In this document: in pieces, positions 25,035-34,757 of the stretch | Layout of the letters: each line of letters starts with the position of its first letter | Position numbering within the stretch: the stretch's first letter is position 1 | Assembly (NCBI RefSeq): GCF_030580865.1 | Contig: NZ_JAUQSY010000009.1 | Location: 204,824-268,823 of the forward strand | Length of the DNA: 64,000 bases | Origin: Hymenobacter aranciens | Lineage (GTDB): Bacteria; Bacteroidota; Bacteroidia; Cytophagales; Hymenobacteraceae | Reading direction: 5' to 3' | Notes under the pieces: model-generated | Database searches by the model: none | What the model saw: the letters and a program-made list of their open reading frames with translations, nothing else | Told to the model about the DNA's origin: nothing | Made by a program: the position numbers and the translations under genes

Positions 25035-25856
25035 ATGCGAATGACCACTCTGATTGCCCTCGCCGCCTTCGTTGGCAGCACCGGCACCACCCTGGCTCAG
25101 AACACGCCGGAAGAAAACAATCCCAACGTTGAGGCTCCGTTCGTGCGCAGTATCCGCGCTGACCGCCCCGGGCAGACCATTACGGCGCAGGTGCTGCGCC
25201 CCGGCCGCCTGCAGCTGGAGCTGGGCACGCAACGCCTCTCGCCCGCCAGCGGCGCGGGCATCAGCAGCAGCGGCGCGCTGCTCCGAATTGGCTTTTTCAA
25301 CAGTATGGAGCTGCGCGTGTCGCAACCTTACTTCAGCCGCCGTACGGTCACGACCGCCGAAGGGGCGCTCCAGCAAGTCGGCGGCTGGGCCCCGGCCATC
25401 GTGGGCGCCAAGTTCATGATTTCATCCAATTACGACACCCGTTTCCAGGCCGCTATTCTGGCCGAAACGGAGGTACCGGGCACCGGCAGCCCGGCCCTGC
25501 GGGCTGGCACTTTCACCCCCAGCGCCCGCCTGCTGCTCAGCCAGCAGCTTGGCGAGCGGTTCGGGCTCGAAGGCAACTTCGGCTTCGGCCAGCGCGGCCT
25601 CACTACTGCTGACATTAAGAAGGGCCAGTACCTCGGTTCCCTGGCCCTCAACGGCGCTATCGGCCAGAAAACCGGCTTCTTCGTGGAGGCCTACGGCGCG
25701 GGCCGCACCGACCTCACCACTGGTACTACCGCCGGCCTGTACTTCCGCCCCGTGCCCGCCGTGCGCCTCGACGTGAATGCCGGCCGCGTGCTCGGCGGCC
25801 CCGCCGCCGGCAGCAGCACCGTGGGAGCCGGGCTGGTATTCAAAATAGGCAAGTAG
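25035..25856 (+). CDS. Outer-membrane transporter-like beta-barrel protein
   Basis: Protein of 273 residues from the ATG at 25035 (MRMTTLIALAAFVGSTGTTLAQ, a signal peptide). The mature part begins with SIRADRPGQTITAQVLRPGRLQLELGTQ, the pattern of the phenol_MetA_deg/transporter-like family of small barrels, and ends in alternating strands (VGAGLVFKIGK). The substrate is unknown. An in-frame ATG at 24999 is less likely because it breaks the signal peptide. Confidence 0.7.
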   Translation: MRMTTLIALAAFVGSTGTTLAQNTPEENNPNVEAPFVRSIRADRPGQTITAQVLRPGRLQLELGTQRLSPASGAGISSSGALLRIGFFNSMELRVSQPYFSRRTVTTAEGALQQVGGWAPAIVGAKFMISSNYDTRFQAAILAETEVPGTGSPALRAGTFTPSARLLLSQQLGERFGLEGNFGFGQRGLTTADIKKGQYLGSLALNGAIGQKTGFFVEAYGAGRTDLTTGTTAGLYFRPVPAVRLDVNAGRVLGGPAAGSSTVGAGLVFKIGK

Positions 25857-25950
25857 TGGCTGCGGGGCAATACTAGCAAGCAGTAGCCCGCCGGGGAATC
25901 ACTAAATCGCTCCCTGTTGCCGCCCGCTTATTTTCGTGTCCTGAGTGTTG

Positions 25951-25987
25951 AAGAGCGGCCGTGCCTTTGTGCATGGCCGCTCTTTTT
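25951..25987 (+). terminator. Terminator-like hairpin
   Basis: AAGAGCGGCC / GGCCGCTCTT arms followed by a T-run. The rest of 25857-26245 holds no gene I can support. Confidence 0.65.
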
Positions 25988-26245
25988 CGCACATTATTTT
26001 TGGAGCTGGCAATGCTGTCAGAAGGTTTCCGGTAGCCGTTTTTTGGTCGTTGGCCCTTCTTTTTCTGCCGTTGGCGTACTTTTTACGCCACTCAGACTTT
26101 GCTTTTTTGTATGTTTGTGTTATGTCGCGTGGCCGGGGCCGTCGAATATGACATGTTTATGCTATACCATCCCCCGTTTGCCCGCCGTACTTTTGTACGA
26201 TTCTTCATTTAACCTGCTTCGCCCGTCATTTTTTCGACTCCAGTT

Positions 26246-27766
26246 ATGAAACACCTTTCCTCTGCGATGGCCCTGCTGGGCCTGCTGCTGGGCGGCTACA
26301 AAGTCCAGGCCCAGGACTTTTACAATAACGGCGCCGCTATCACGCTGACCGGCGGAGCTTCCATCTACATTCCGGGCAACCTGACCAACGACAACAGCGG
26401 CAACATCACCACGAATGGCAGTACCATTCAGGTGGGCGGCAACGTCGTAAATCAGAACTCGGCCAACATGAACCTGGGCGCCGCCGGCACCTGGGAAGTG
26501 AAAGGCAACGTGACCAACACGGCCACCATCACGCCCGGCACCGGCACGCTGCAGCTCACCGGCACCGCCGCCCAGACCCTGAGCACCAACAACGGCCAGT
26601 TGTATAACCTTACGGTGAACAACTCGGCCACGCCAACGGCGGTAAACGTGACCACCAACGTGACGGTAAACAACCAGCTGACCCTTACCAATGGCATGGT
26701 ACGCACCACCGCCGCCACCAAAGTAGCCCTGCCCAATGGCGCCACCGTCACGGGCGAGCAAAGCGGCCGCTACGTAGCCGGCAACCTGGAGGTGACCCGC
26801 AACTCGGTGAGCGGTGCCTCGCCGGTCAGCTTTGCCAACGGCGCCAGCATCACCCCGAACAACAACCTGGGCAACGTGGTAGTAACCCGCACCGCCGGCC
26901 TGAACACGGCCAACGTGAGCTACGGCGTAAACCCGACCGACAACAACAAAAAAGGCATCGACCAGATTTGGACCATTGCGCCGGCAACGCAGCCGGCCGG
27001 TGGCTCACCCGCCACGGTGGCCTTCAGCTGGCTGTCGGACAACGACAACGGCCTAGCCAGCTTTACGCAGGCGCGCATCTGGCAAAGCTCGGGGGCTAGC
27101 TCCTGGATTGCCGTGGGGCCCTACGTAAACGCCAACAGCCGCAGCATCTCGGGCGCAGCCAACTCGCTGTCGCGTTTCACGGTGAGCAACGAAGCGGCCC
27201 CGCTACCGGTGGAGCTGCTCAGCTTCACGGCCGTGCGCGAAGGCGACGGCGCCCTGCTGAACTGGCGCACGGCTTCGGAAAAAAACAACGACCACTTCGA
27301 TGTGGAAGTGAGCACCGACGGTCGCAGCTTCACGAAGTTTGCCGTAGTGGCCGGCCAAGGCACGAAAGCAATGCCAACCGATTATACCACCACCGACCCC
27401 AAGCTGCTCAGCTACCACGTCGACCAGGTGTACTACCGCCTGAAGCAGGTGGATAAGGACGGCAAAGAGTCGTTCTCGCCGGTGCGCGTCCTGCGCGTGG
27501 AAGTGGCCGGCTTCACGGCCTTTGCCTTCCCCAACCCGATGGCCCAAAACGGCACCACGGTGCAAATTCGCACCGCCGAAGCCGGCCCCGCCGAGCTGGC
27601 CGTGTACGATGCCACCGGCCGCCTGCTGATGGGCGTCAAAACCCAACTCCTGGTAGGCCTCAACGAAGTGAAACTGGCCGAAGCTGCCAAGCTGGCTACC
27701 GGCGCTTACTTCCTGAAAGTGAACCAAGGCAAGCAGCACACCCTGCTGAAACTGGTGCGCGAATAG
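26246..27766 (+). CDS. Secreted surface protein with T9SS type A sorting domain
   Basis: Protein of 506 residues with a signal peptide (MKHLSSAMALLGLLLGGYKVQAQ). Residues 30 to about 230 are repetitive, Asn/Thr/Gly-rich beta-helix-like strands (GNLTNDNSGNITTNGSTIQVGGN). Then follows an Ig-like PVELLSFTAVREGDGALLNWRTASEKNNDHFDVE segment, common in Bacteroidota surface proteins. The C-terminus FAFPNPM...AELAVYDATGRLL...GAYFLKV is the T9SS type A sorting domain, so it is exported by the type IX system and displayed or released. Function (adhesin or matrix) is inferred. Confidence 0.85.
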   Translation: MKHLSSAMALLGLLLGGYKVQAQDFYNNGAAITLTGGASIYIPGNLTNDNSGNITTNGSTIQVGGNVVNQNSANMNLGAAGTWEVKGNVTNTATITPGTGTLQLTGTAAQTLSTNNGQLYNLTVNNSATPTAVNVTTNVTVNNQLTLTNGMVRTTAATKVALPNGATVTGEQSGRYVAGNLEVTRNSVSGASPVSFANGASITPNNNLGNVVVTRTAGLNTANVSYGVNPTDNNKKGIDQIWTIAPATQPAGGSPATVAFSWLSDNDNGLASFTQARIWQSSGASSWIAVGPYVNANSRSISGAANSLSRFTVSNEAAPLPVELLSFTAVREGDGALLNWRTASEKNNDHFDVEVSTDGRSFTKFAVVAGQGTKAMPTDYTTTDPKLLSYHVDQVYYRLKQVDKDGKESFSPVRVLRVEVAGFTAFAFPNPMAQNGTTVQIRTAEAGPAELAVYDATGRLLMGVKTQLLVGLNEVKLAEAAKLATGAYFLKVNQGKQHTLLKLVRE

Positions 27767-27790
27767 TCTTTGAGCCCTGCGGCTCGTATA

Positions 27791-27832
27791 AAATGGCCCG
27801 TAGCTTGCGCTACGGGCCATTTTTCTTTTTCT
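27791..27832 (+). terminator. Rho-independent terminator
   Basis: AAATGGCCCGTAG / CTACGGGCCATTT hairpin with T-rich tail after the T9SS gene. Confidence 0.85.
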
Positions 27833-27846
27833 CCTCACTCCTGCTC

Positions 27847-28284
27847 ATGCGCTATTTCCTGCTGCTGGCCCTGGCCGCAACGGCCTGCCAGACCAAGCCC
27901 ACTCAAGAAGCCTCCACTGTGCCCGCCTGGCCCGCTGCGCCGCTCCGCAACACCCGCTGGGTGCCGCGTGAGATTGGCAGCCAGCCGGTTTCAATTCCTG
28001 ACAATACCCAAGAGCCCTACCTGCTGCTACGCCCCGAAGGCTCGGCCGAGGGCAATGCCGGCTGCAACCGCTTTCGCGGCGAGGCCACGGCCGAAGGCGG
28101 CGATGGCTTACGCTTTGGGGCGCTGCTGACTACCCGCATGGCCTGCCCCGCCCTGGCCACCGAAACCGCATTCACCAAAGCACTGGAGCAAACGCGCCAC
28201 TACCGCATCAGCGGCGACACGCTGCGGCTCTACGATGCCAGCAACGGGCTTCTGACGCGGCTGGAGGCGGTGTACCTGCAGTAG
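27847..28284 (+). CDS. META/HslJ-domain lipoprotein
   Basis: Protein of 145 residues from the ATG at 27847. A lipobox (LAATACQ) places the lipidated Cys at about residue 14. The META domain is marked by AGCNRFRGEATAEGG, LRFGALLTTRMACP and a C-terminal LRLYDASNGLLTRLEAVYL. Members are outer-envelope proteins linked to heat-shock (HslJ) or unknown roles. It is convergent with pyruvate carboxylase. Confidence 0.85.
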   Translation: MRYFLLLALAATACQTKPTQEASTVPAWPAAPLRNTRWVPREIGSQPVSIPDNTQEPYLLLRPEGSAEGNAGCNRFRGEATAEGGDGLRFGALLTTRMACPALATETAFTKALEQTRHYRISGDTLRLYDASNGLLTRLEAVYLQ

Positions 28285-28305
28285 CAAACGCAGGTCAAAA
28301 TAGAG

Positions 28306-28376
28306 GCTAAAAAACGGAGGGTTAGAAATCAGCACCAGGTTATTCGGCGCTGATTTTTAATCCTCCGTTTTTTAGC
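28306..28376. terminator. Bidirectional terminator hairpin
   Basis: GCTAAAAAACGGAGG and CCTCCGTTTTTTAGC arms with an inner AATCAGC/GCTGATT pair. It lies between the convergent META lipoprotein and pyruvate carboxylase genes. Confidence 0.75.
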
Positions 28377-28387
28377 TTCCTGCTGTG

Positions 28388-31300
28388 CTACTTAGTGGTC
28401 AGCACCAAGTCGTCTGCTTGCACGCGGGTACCTTCCGTTAGGCTCACAGCGTCAATCGTCAAGTCTTGCGGGGCGGTGATGGTGGTTTCCATCTTCATGG
28501 CCTCGATGACGAACAGCGGGGTGTTTTTCGTGACCTGCTGGCCGGGCTGCACCAGCACTTTGCTGAGCATGCCTTGCAGCGGCGCGGCTACGTGCTGGGA
28601 GTTGGCCTTATCGGCCTTGGCGTTGCTGGTTTTGGTGACGGCCACGGAGTTGTCGCGCACGTCAAGATTGCGGGTTTGGCCGTTGAGGGTGAAAAAGACG
28701 GTGCGGCAGCCCTCTTCATTGACATGGCCGACGGACTGCAGCCGCACGATGACCGACTTGCCGCGGGCAATTTCGATGAGCGTCTCCTCCCCTTCTTCGA
28801 GGCCGTAAAAGAATACTTTGGTGGGAATCTGGCTGACTTCGCCGAACTGCTGGCGGAATTTCCAGTAGTCCTCGAATACCTTGGGGTAAAGCAGATACGA
28901 AAGCAAATCAGTGAACTTGCCGCCGGGGAATTTCTCCTGGAACGCAGGCCAGTCCTGCTCGAAATCAATGGGTGGCAAATGCTCACCGGGCCGGGTGGTG
29001 AAGGGCTCCTCGTTTTTGAGAATCAGCTTTTGCAGCTCGGCGGGCCAGCCGCCCTCGGGCTGGCCGATGTCGCCGCGAAACAGCTCGCGCACCGACTCGG
29101 GGAAGCTCAGGGTTTCGCCCTTGTCCAGCACGTCCTGCGGTGTGAGGCTGTTCGACACCATGAACAAGGCCATGTCGCCCACCACTTTGCTGCTGGGTGT
29201 CACCTTCACGATGTCACCAAATAATTGGTTGACGTCGGCAAAGCGTTGCTTGACTTCCTCAAACTTATCGAGCAAGCCCAGCGAGGCCGCCTGCGGGCGC
29301 AGGTTGGAGTACTGCCCGCCGGGAATTTCGTGCTGAAAAACCTCCGAAGTGCCCGCCAGCAGGCCCGACTCGAAGGGATAATACATTTCGCGCACGGCTT
29401 CCCAGTAATTACTGAACTCGTTGAGCGAGTGCTGGTCGAACTCGTGGTGGCGCGGGGTGTGGCGCAGCATTTCCACCACCGAGTTGAAGTTGGGCTGTGA
29501 GGTGAGACCCGACAGCGACCCGATGGCCACGTCGATGACGTTGGCGCCGGCTTCTACGGCCTTCATATAAGTGGCAGCCTGCAGCGAAGAAGTGTCGTGG
29601 GTGTGCAGGTGAATGGGCAGTTTCACCGCGTCGCGCAGGCCGGCAATGAGTTCGCCGGCGGCGTAGGGTTTGAGCAGCCCGGCCATATCCTTGATGCAGA
29701 GAATGTGGGCGCCGGCATCTTCGAGCTGCTTGGCCAGCCGGAGGTAGTAGTCGAGGCTATACTTACTGCGTTTCGGGTCCATGATGTCGCCGGTGTAGCA
29801 GATGCAGGCTTCGGCCAGGCTCTGGGTTTTGTTGCGCACAAAACCGATGCAGGACTCCATGCCCTTGAGCCAGTTCAGCGAGTCGAAAATGCGGAACACG
29901 TCAATGCCGGTTTCGCCAGCCTGCTCCACGAATTTTTCAATGAGGTTGTCGGGATAAGCTTTGTAGCCCACGCCGTTGGCGCCGCGGATAAGCATCTGCA
30001 ACAGAATGTTGGGCACGGCAGCGCGCAGCTTGGCCAGCCGCTCCCAGGGGTCTTCATGCAGAAAGCGCAGGGCTACGTCGAAGGTGGCACCGCCCCACAC
30101 TTCGAGGGAGAAGGTTTGCGGGTGCTGCTGGGCGTAGGCGCCGGCCACTTTCAGCATGTCCCAGCTGCGCATGCGGGTGGCCAGCAGGCTTTGGTGGGCG
30201 TCGCGCAGGGTAGTGTCGGTGTAGTGAATAAGCGGCTCGTCGCGCAGCCATTGGGCAAAGCCTTCGGGGCCCAGCTCCTGCAGCTTTTGTTTGGTGCCGG
30301 GGGCGGGCGTAGCGGTAGCGTCGAAGGCCGGCAGGTGCGGGCGGCGGGGCTGGCGGCGCGGGTCAAGGTGGTCCTTGACGTCGGGGTTGCCGTTCACCAC
30401 CACATCGCCGACGTAGGCCAGCAGGCGCGTGGCGCGGTCCTGACGCAGCTTGAACTCAAAGAGTTCGGGATGGTCCTTGATGAAATCGACAGTGGCGTGG
30501 CCGGCCCGGAATTCGGGATTGGCCACGATGTTGTCGAGGAAGGGAATGTTGGTTTTGACGCCGCGGATGCGGAATTCAGCTAGGGCCCGGCGCATTTTCT
30601 GGGCCGCTGCGGTGAGCGTGGGCGCCTGGGCCGATACTTTCACCAACAGCGAATCGAAAAACGGCGACACGATTGCGCCCTGGTACACCGAGCCCTGGTC
30701 GAGCCGGATGCCGAAGCCGCCGGCCGAGCGATAGGCCACCACGGTGCCGTAGTCCGGCTTAAAGTCGTTGGCGGGGTCTTCGGTGGTGATGCGGCACTGC
30801 ATGGCGAAGCCCACTTTCAGCGGCGTTACATCGGCGCCGAGGCCGATTTCGGGGTCGCCGAGCTTGTAGCCAGCGGCGATGTAGAGCTGGGTCTTAATCA
30901 AGTCCACACCCGTAATCATCTCGGTGACGGTGTGTTCGACCTGGATGCGCGGGTTGACTTCGATGAAGTAAATCCGGTTGTGCTCGGGGTTTACCAGAAA
31001 TTCCACCGTGCCCACGTTGTCGTAGCCCACGGCCCGGCCGATGCGCAAGGCATAGTCGTAAAGCTGCTCGCGCAACTCATCGGCCAAGCCCACGGACGGC
31101 GCCACTTCCACCACTTTCTGGAAGCGGCGCTGCACCGAGCAGTCGCGCTCGTAGAGGTGTACAAGGTTGCCGTGCTGGTCGCCCACCAGCTGCACCTCAA
31201 TGTGTTTGGGGCGCTCCACGAATTTTTCCAGGAACACAGTGTCGTCGCCGAAAGCATTCAGCGCCTCGTTGCGGGCCTCGAAAAAGCCTTTCTCCAGTTG

Positions 31301-31831
31301 CTCATCGTCGCGGATAATGCGCATGCCGCGGCCGCCGCCACCCGAAGCTGCCTTTAGCATCACGGGGTAGCCGATACGGTTGGCTTCGGTTTTGGCCGTT
31401 TCAAAATCAACGAGGTCGGCCTCGCTGCTTTCAATCTGGGGGACCTGCTGCTCGCGGGCCACCTGCTTGGCCCGCACTTTGTCGCCGAGGGCTTCCATCA
31501 CCTCGGGCCGGGGGCCGACGAAGATGAGGCCTTCCTCGCGGCAGCGGCGGGCCAGCTGGGCGTTTTCACTCAGGAAGCCGTAGCCGGGGTGGATAGCGTT
31601 GACCCGGTTTTCTTTAGCCACGCGCAGCAGGCCTTCGATGTCGAGGTAGGGCTTGAGGGGCTCGTCGTCGCGGCCAATCTGGTAGGCCTCATCGGCCTTG
31701 TAGCGGTGCAGCGAGTAACGGTCTTCGTAGGTGTACACGGCCACCGTGGGGATGGCCATTTCGGTGGCCGCGCGCAATACGCGAATGGCAATTTCGCCCC
31801 GGTTGGCGACAAGGAGTTTGGTTATTTTCAT
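28388..31831 (-). CDS. pyc: Pyruvate carboxylase
   Basis: Protein of 1147 residues from the ATG at 31831 (MKITKLLVANRGEIAIRV). It carboxylates pyruvate to oxaloacetate with ATP and bicarbonate, refilling the citric-acid cycle. Domains: biotin carboxylase with the ATP loop KAASGGGGRGM and EVNPRIQVEHTVTE; DRE-TIM carboxyltransferase (YTDTTLRDAHQSLLATRMR); a conserved C-terminal PYC/OADA domain; and the biotinyl domain with Lys1113 in FVIEAMKMETT. Length matches other single-chain pyruvate carboxylases (about 1150). A 75-base in-frame upstream extension is not supported. Confidence 0.97.
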   Translation of the reverse strand: MKITKLLVANRGEIAIRVLRAATEMAIPTVAVYTYEDRYSLHRYKADEAYQIGRDDEPLKPYLDIEGLLRVAKENRVNAIHPGYGFLSENAQLARRCREEGLIFVGPRPEVMEALGDKVRAKQVAREQQVPQIESSEADLVDFETAKTEANRIGYPVMLKAASGGGGRGMRIIRDDEQLEKGFFEARNEALNAFGDDTVFLEKFVERPKHIEVQLVGDQHGNLVHLYERDCSVQRRFQKVVEVAPSVGLADELREQLYDYALRIGRAVGYDNVGTVEFLVNPEHNRIYFIEVNPRIQVEHTVTEMITGVDLIKTQLYIAAGYKLGDPEIGLGADVTPLKVGFAMQCRITTEDPANDFKPDYGTVVAYRSAGGFGIRLDQGSVYQGAIVSPFFDSLLVKVSAQAPTLTAAAQKMRRALAEFRIRGVKTNIPFLDNIVANPEFRAGHATVDFIKDHPELFEFKLRQDRATRLLAYVGDVVVNGNPDVKDHLDPRRQPRRPHLPAFDATATPAPGTKQKLQELGPEGFAQWLRDEPLIHYTDTTLRDAHQSLLATRMRSWDMLKVAGAYAQQHPQTFSLEVWGGATFDVALRFLHEDPWERLAKLRAAVPNILLQMLIRGANGVGYKAYPDNLIEKFVEQAGETGIDVFRIFDSLNWLKGMESCIGFVRNKTQSLAEACICYTGDIMDPKRSKYSLDYYLRLAKQLEDAGAHILCIKDMAGLLKPYAAGELIAGLRDAVKLPIHLHTHDTSSLQAATYMKAVEAGANVIDVAIGSLSGLTSQPNFNSVVEMLRHTPRHHEFDQHSLNEFSNYWEAVREMYYPFESGLLAGTSEVFQHEIPGGQYSNLRPQAASLGLLDKFEEVKQRFADVNQLFGDIVKVTPSSKVVGDMALFMVSNSLTPQDVLDKGETLSFPESVRELFRGDIGQPEGGWPAELQKLILKNEEPFTTRPGEHLPPIDFEQDWPAFQEKFPGGKFTDLLSYLLYPKVFEDYWKFRQQFGEVSQIPTKVFFYGLEEGEETLIEIARGKSVIVRLQSVGHVNEEGCRTVFFTLNGQTRNLDVRDNSVAVTKTSNAKADKANSQHVAAPLQGMLSKVLVQPGQQVTKNTPLFVIEAMKMETTITAPQDLTIDAVSLTEGTRVQADDLVLTTK

Positions 31832-32027
31832 AAATCGACAGCAGGAAATGCCCCGGCACAGCCCCGAATACGCAGCTTTTGGGCTTTTGGCTGCTGCGCT
31901 GCGCAATATAAAGCGTCAGCCGGATGGGAGTTTGATAATTGCGTACCTATTCCCGTACGTTTCAGCCAACCGCGCTGCCTTATACGTTAGGGCTGCACAA
32001 CCTCACGCTGCTTTCAACTCACAGGCA

Positions 32028-32744
32028 ATGCAATTTACCGGCAAAAACATTCTGCTAATCGGGGCTTCATCGGGTATCGGCCTGGCCACGGCCACGCTGC
32101 TGCATGGGCTCGGGGCCACTTTATTCACGGCTTCCCGGCATCTCTCCCCTGAGCTGGAAGCCCTGCAAACCAATTATCTGCCCTACGATGCCACGCAGCC
32201 CGTAGGCGCGGCCTTCGACCAGTTACCCGAGGTGCTGCACGGCGTGGTGTACTGCCCCGGCAGCATCAAGCTGCGCCCCTTCGAGCGCATTCCGGCCGAG
32301 GATTTTCAGGCTGATTTCGACCTGAATGTACTGGGGGCCGTGCGAGTGCTGCAAGCCGTGATGAAGCGGCTGAAAAAGGCGGAGGGCGGCGCTTCGGTCG
32401 TCTTATTCAGCACGGTAGCGGCCGACACGGGGATGAGCTTCCACACCAGCATTGCCACGGCCAAGGCGGCGGTGGAAGGCCTCACGCGGGCGCTGGCGGC
32501 CGAGTACGCGGCCAGCGGCGTACGCGTCAACTGCATTGCGCCGTCGCTCACCAATACGCCCTTGGCGGCGGCCCTGCTCAATTCGCCTGAAAAGGCGGAG
32601 GCCGGCGCCCGGCGGCACCCGCTGCAGCGCATCGGCCAGCCCGAGGATTTGGCTTATACCGCCGCCTTCCTGCTGTCCAGCCACAGTTCGTTTACCACCG
32701 GGCAGGTAATCGCCGTGGATGGTGGCCTGGGCCGACTGAAATAA
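32028..32744 (+). CDS. SDR-family oxidoreductase lacking the usual catalytic Tyr
   Basis: Protein of 238 residues from the ATG at 32028 (MQFTGKNILLIGASSGIGLATATL), with the NAD(P) motif GASSGIG, NVLGAVR and Lys in SIATAKAAVEGLTRALAAE. At the place of the catalytic Tyr (four residues before that Lys) there is Ile; the Ser is in LFSTVAADTG. This variant subgroup either uses another acid or has lost the dehydrogenase step. Substrate unknown. It is divergent from pyruvate carboxylase and lies 45 bases before a TetR-like regulator. Confidence 0.82.
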   Translation: MQFTGKNILLIGASSGIGLATATLLHGLGATLFTASRHLSPELEALQTNYLPYDATQPVGAAFDQLPEVLHGVVYCPGSIKLRPFERIPAEDFQADFDLNVLGAVRVLQAVMKRLKKAEGGASVVLFSTVAADTGMSFHTSIATAKAAVEGLTRALAAEYAASGVRVNCIAPSLTNTPLAAALLNSPEKAEAGARRHPLQRIGQPEDLAYTAAFLLSSHSSFTTGQVIAVDGGLGRLK

Positions 32745-32789
32745 CCGGCCGCAGCCGAACCCTACCCCTATCAAACCGGTTATTATCAC

Positions 32790-33419
32790 ATGGAAAAGGA
32801 CCGCATCAAACAAGCCTACCTCGACTTCGTGCGCAACGAAGGCCAGCCCCCCGCCTCCGTGTATAAGCTGATGCAGCAGCTGGAACTGCCTGAGGCCGAA
32901 TTCTACCGCCACTATGCCAATTTCGAGGCCATCGACCGGAAGTTGTGGGCTGATTTTGGCCGCCAGGCGCGGCAGACGGCCGCCACCGAGCCCGTGTGGG
33001 CCGACTACGGCAGCCGCGAAAAGCTGCTGGCGTTCTACTACACGCTGCTCGAAATTCTGAAGCAAAACCGCAGCTACGCCCTGCAAAGCCTGCGCCGCTC
33101 GCTGTCGAAAGTGCCGAGCTTTACGCCCCGGGTACTCGATGATTTCCGGCAGGAGTTTGAGGAGTTTGTGGCTGGCTTGCTGCACGATGGTCGTAGCAGC
33201 GGCGAAATAGCCAGCCGAGCGCTGGTGCAGGACAGCTACCCGCGCCTGTTCTGGCAGCAGGCACTGTTCGTGCTGGGCTTTTTTGCCAAAGACGACACCG
33301 TGAACTTCGAGCGCACCGACGCCGCCGTGGAAAAAGCCGTGACGCTGAGCTTCGACCTGGTGGGCCGCAATACGCTGGATTCGGCCGTTGATTTCGTGCG
33401 ATTTCTGGTAGGCAAGTAG
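32790..33419 (+). CDS. TetR-family transcriptional regulator
   Basis: Protein of 209 residues. MEKDRIKQAYLDFVRNEGQPPASVYKLMQQLELPEAEFYRHYANFEAIDRKLW has the TetR helix-turn-helix arrangement (residues about 8-55), followed by an all-helical ligand domain. It is four bases upstream of an ABC1/UbiB kinase gene, so the two are co-transcribed. This pairing suggests local regulation of a membrane-lipid or quinone-related function. Confidence 0.8.
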   Translation: MEKDRIKQAYLDFVRNEGQPPASVYKLMQQLELPEAEFYRHYANFEAIDRKLWADFGRQARQTAATEPVWADYGSREKLLAFYYTLLEILKQNRSYALQSLRRSLSKVPSFTPRVLDDFRQEFEEFVAGLLHDGRSSGEIASRALVQDSYPRLFWQQALFVLGFFAKDDTVNFERTDAAVEKAVTLSFDLVGRNTLDSAVDFVRFLVGK

Positions 33420-33423
33420 TCTC

Positions 33424-34728
33424 ATGGCCGACCAACCCCAGGAGTCGCTGCCTACCAGCAAGGTAGCCCGCGCCGCCCGCTTCGCCAAAACTGGCTTCAA
33501 CGTGGGCACCAACTACATAAAGCACTATGCCAAAAAAGCCGTAGGTGCCGAAACCTCGACCGAAGCGCTGCACGCCGCCAACGCCGCCGAGCTCTACGGC
33601 ACCCTGAGCGAGATGAAGGGTTCGGTGCTGAAAGTGGCCCAGATGCTGGCGATGGAGAAAAACCTGCTGCCCACGGCCTACGCCGAGCAGTTTGCCCAAG
33701 CGCAGTACCAGACGCCGCCGCTGTCGGGGCCGCTGGTGGTGAAAGCGTTCCGGGATGCTTTCGGTAAGTCGCCGTTTGAGGTGTTTGATGAGTTTGAGCC
33801 CACGGCCCGGCAGGCGGCGAGCATCGGGCAGGTGCATCGCGCCCGCAAGGATGGTAAAGCTCTGGCGGTGAAGGTGCAATATCCCGGCGTGGCGGCCAGC
33901 ATTCAGTCCGATATCCGGCTGGTGAAACCGGTGGCTCTGCGGGTATTAGGTTTTAATGAGGCGCAAGTGCGCCCCTATCTGGCCGAAGTCGAAACCCGCC
34001 TGCTCGAAGAAACCGACTACGCGCTGGAGCTGCGCCGGGGCCAGGAAATTGCGGCCGCTTGCGCCCACCTGCCGCATCTGGAGTTTCCGCGCTACTACCC
34101 CGACATGTCGGGTGCCCGCATCCTGACTATGGACTGGCTGTCGGGCCAGCATCTCAAGGAGTTCCTGGCTACCCAGCCCTCGCAGGCGGTGCGTAATCAG
34201 CTGGGGCAGGCGCTGTGGGATTTTTACCAATTTCAGCTCAACACCTTACACCAGGTGCATGCCGACCCGCACCCCGGCAATTTCCTGCTGCAAGCCACGC
34301 AGGGCGGCACCGTGGGCGTGCTCGATTTCGGCTGCGTGAAAACGGTGCCGGCTGAGGTGTACACGTTGTTCACGGCCCTGCTGGCGCCTGAAACCTATGC
34401 CGACGAAACCCGCCTGAGTGAGCTACTCACCCAGGCCGGCGTACTGCGCCCCGACGACCCACCCGCCCTGCGAGCGCTGTACCTGCGCACCATGCGCCAC
34501 TCGCTGGAGCTGGTGGGCCGCCCTTTCCGCCAGCCGCACTTCAACTTCGGCGACCCGGCTTACATGCAGGAGCTCTATCAACTGGGCGACAACCTCATGC
34601 AAGACCCCGAGCTGCGTCGCCAGCGCGAGCCGCGCGGCTCCGAGCACTTCATTTACCTCAACCGCACCTACGTCGGGCTGTTTGCCCTGCTCACGGAGTT
34701 GGGGGCCGAAGTGCAAACCGCTGCCTGA
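33424..34728 (+). CDS. ABC1/AarF/UbiB-family atypical kinase
   Basis: Protein of 434 residues. The family marker KGSVLKVAQMLAME (KxGQ-type N-terminal extension, about residues 60-75), the Ala-rich ATP loop AASIGQVHRA with VKVQYPG Lys, the catalytic-loop VHADPHPGNFLL and the metal-binding VLDFGCVK are all visible. UbiB-like ATPases support isoprenoid-quinone synthesis or lipid handling at the membrane. Translationally close (four-base gap) to the TetR-like gene. Confidence 0.92.
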   Translation: MADQPQESLPTSKVARAARFAKTGFNVGTNYIKHYAKKAVGAETSTEALHAANAAELYGTLSEMKGSVLKVAQMLAMEKNLLPTAYAEQFAQAQYQTPPLSGPLVVKAFRDAFGKSPFEVFDEFEPTARQAASIGQVHRARKDGKALAVKVQYPGVAASIQSDIRLVKPVALRVLGFNEAQVRPYLAEVETRLLEETDYALELRRGQEIAAACAHLPHLEFPRYYPDMSGARILTMDWLSGQHLKEFLATQPSQAVRNQLGQALWDFYQFQLNTLHQVHADPHPGNFLLQATQGGTVGVLDFGCVKTVPAEVYTLFTALLAPETYADETRLSELLTQAGVLRPDDPPALRALYLRTMRHSLELVGRPFRQPHFNFGDPAYMQELYQLGDNLMQDPELRRQREPRGSEHFIYLNRTYVGLFALLTELGAEVQTAA

Positions 34729-34757
34729 AAAGCTGTCGTTTTTCCCGTTCTTGGGGC

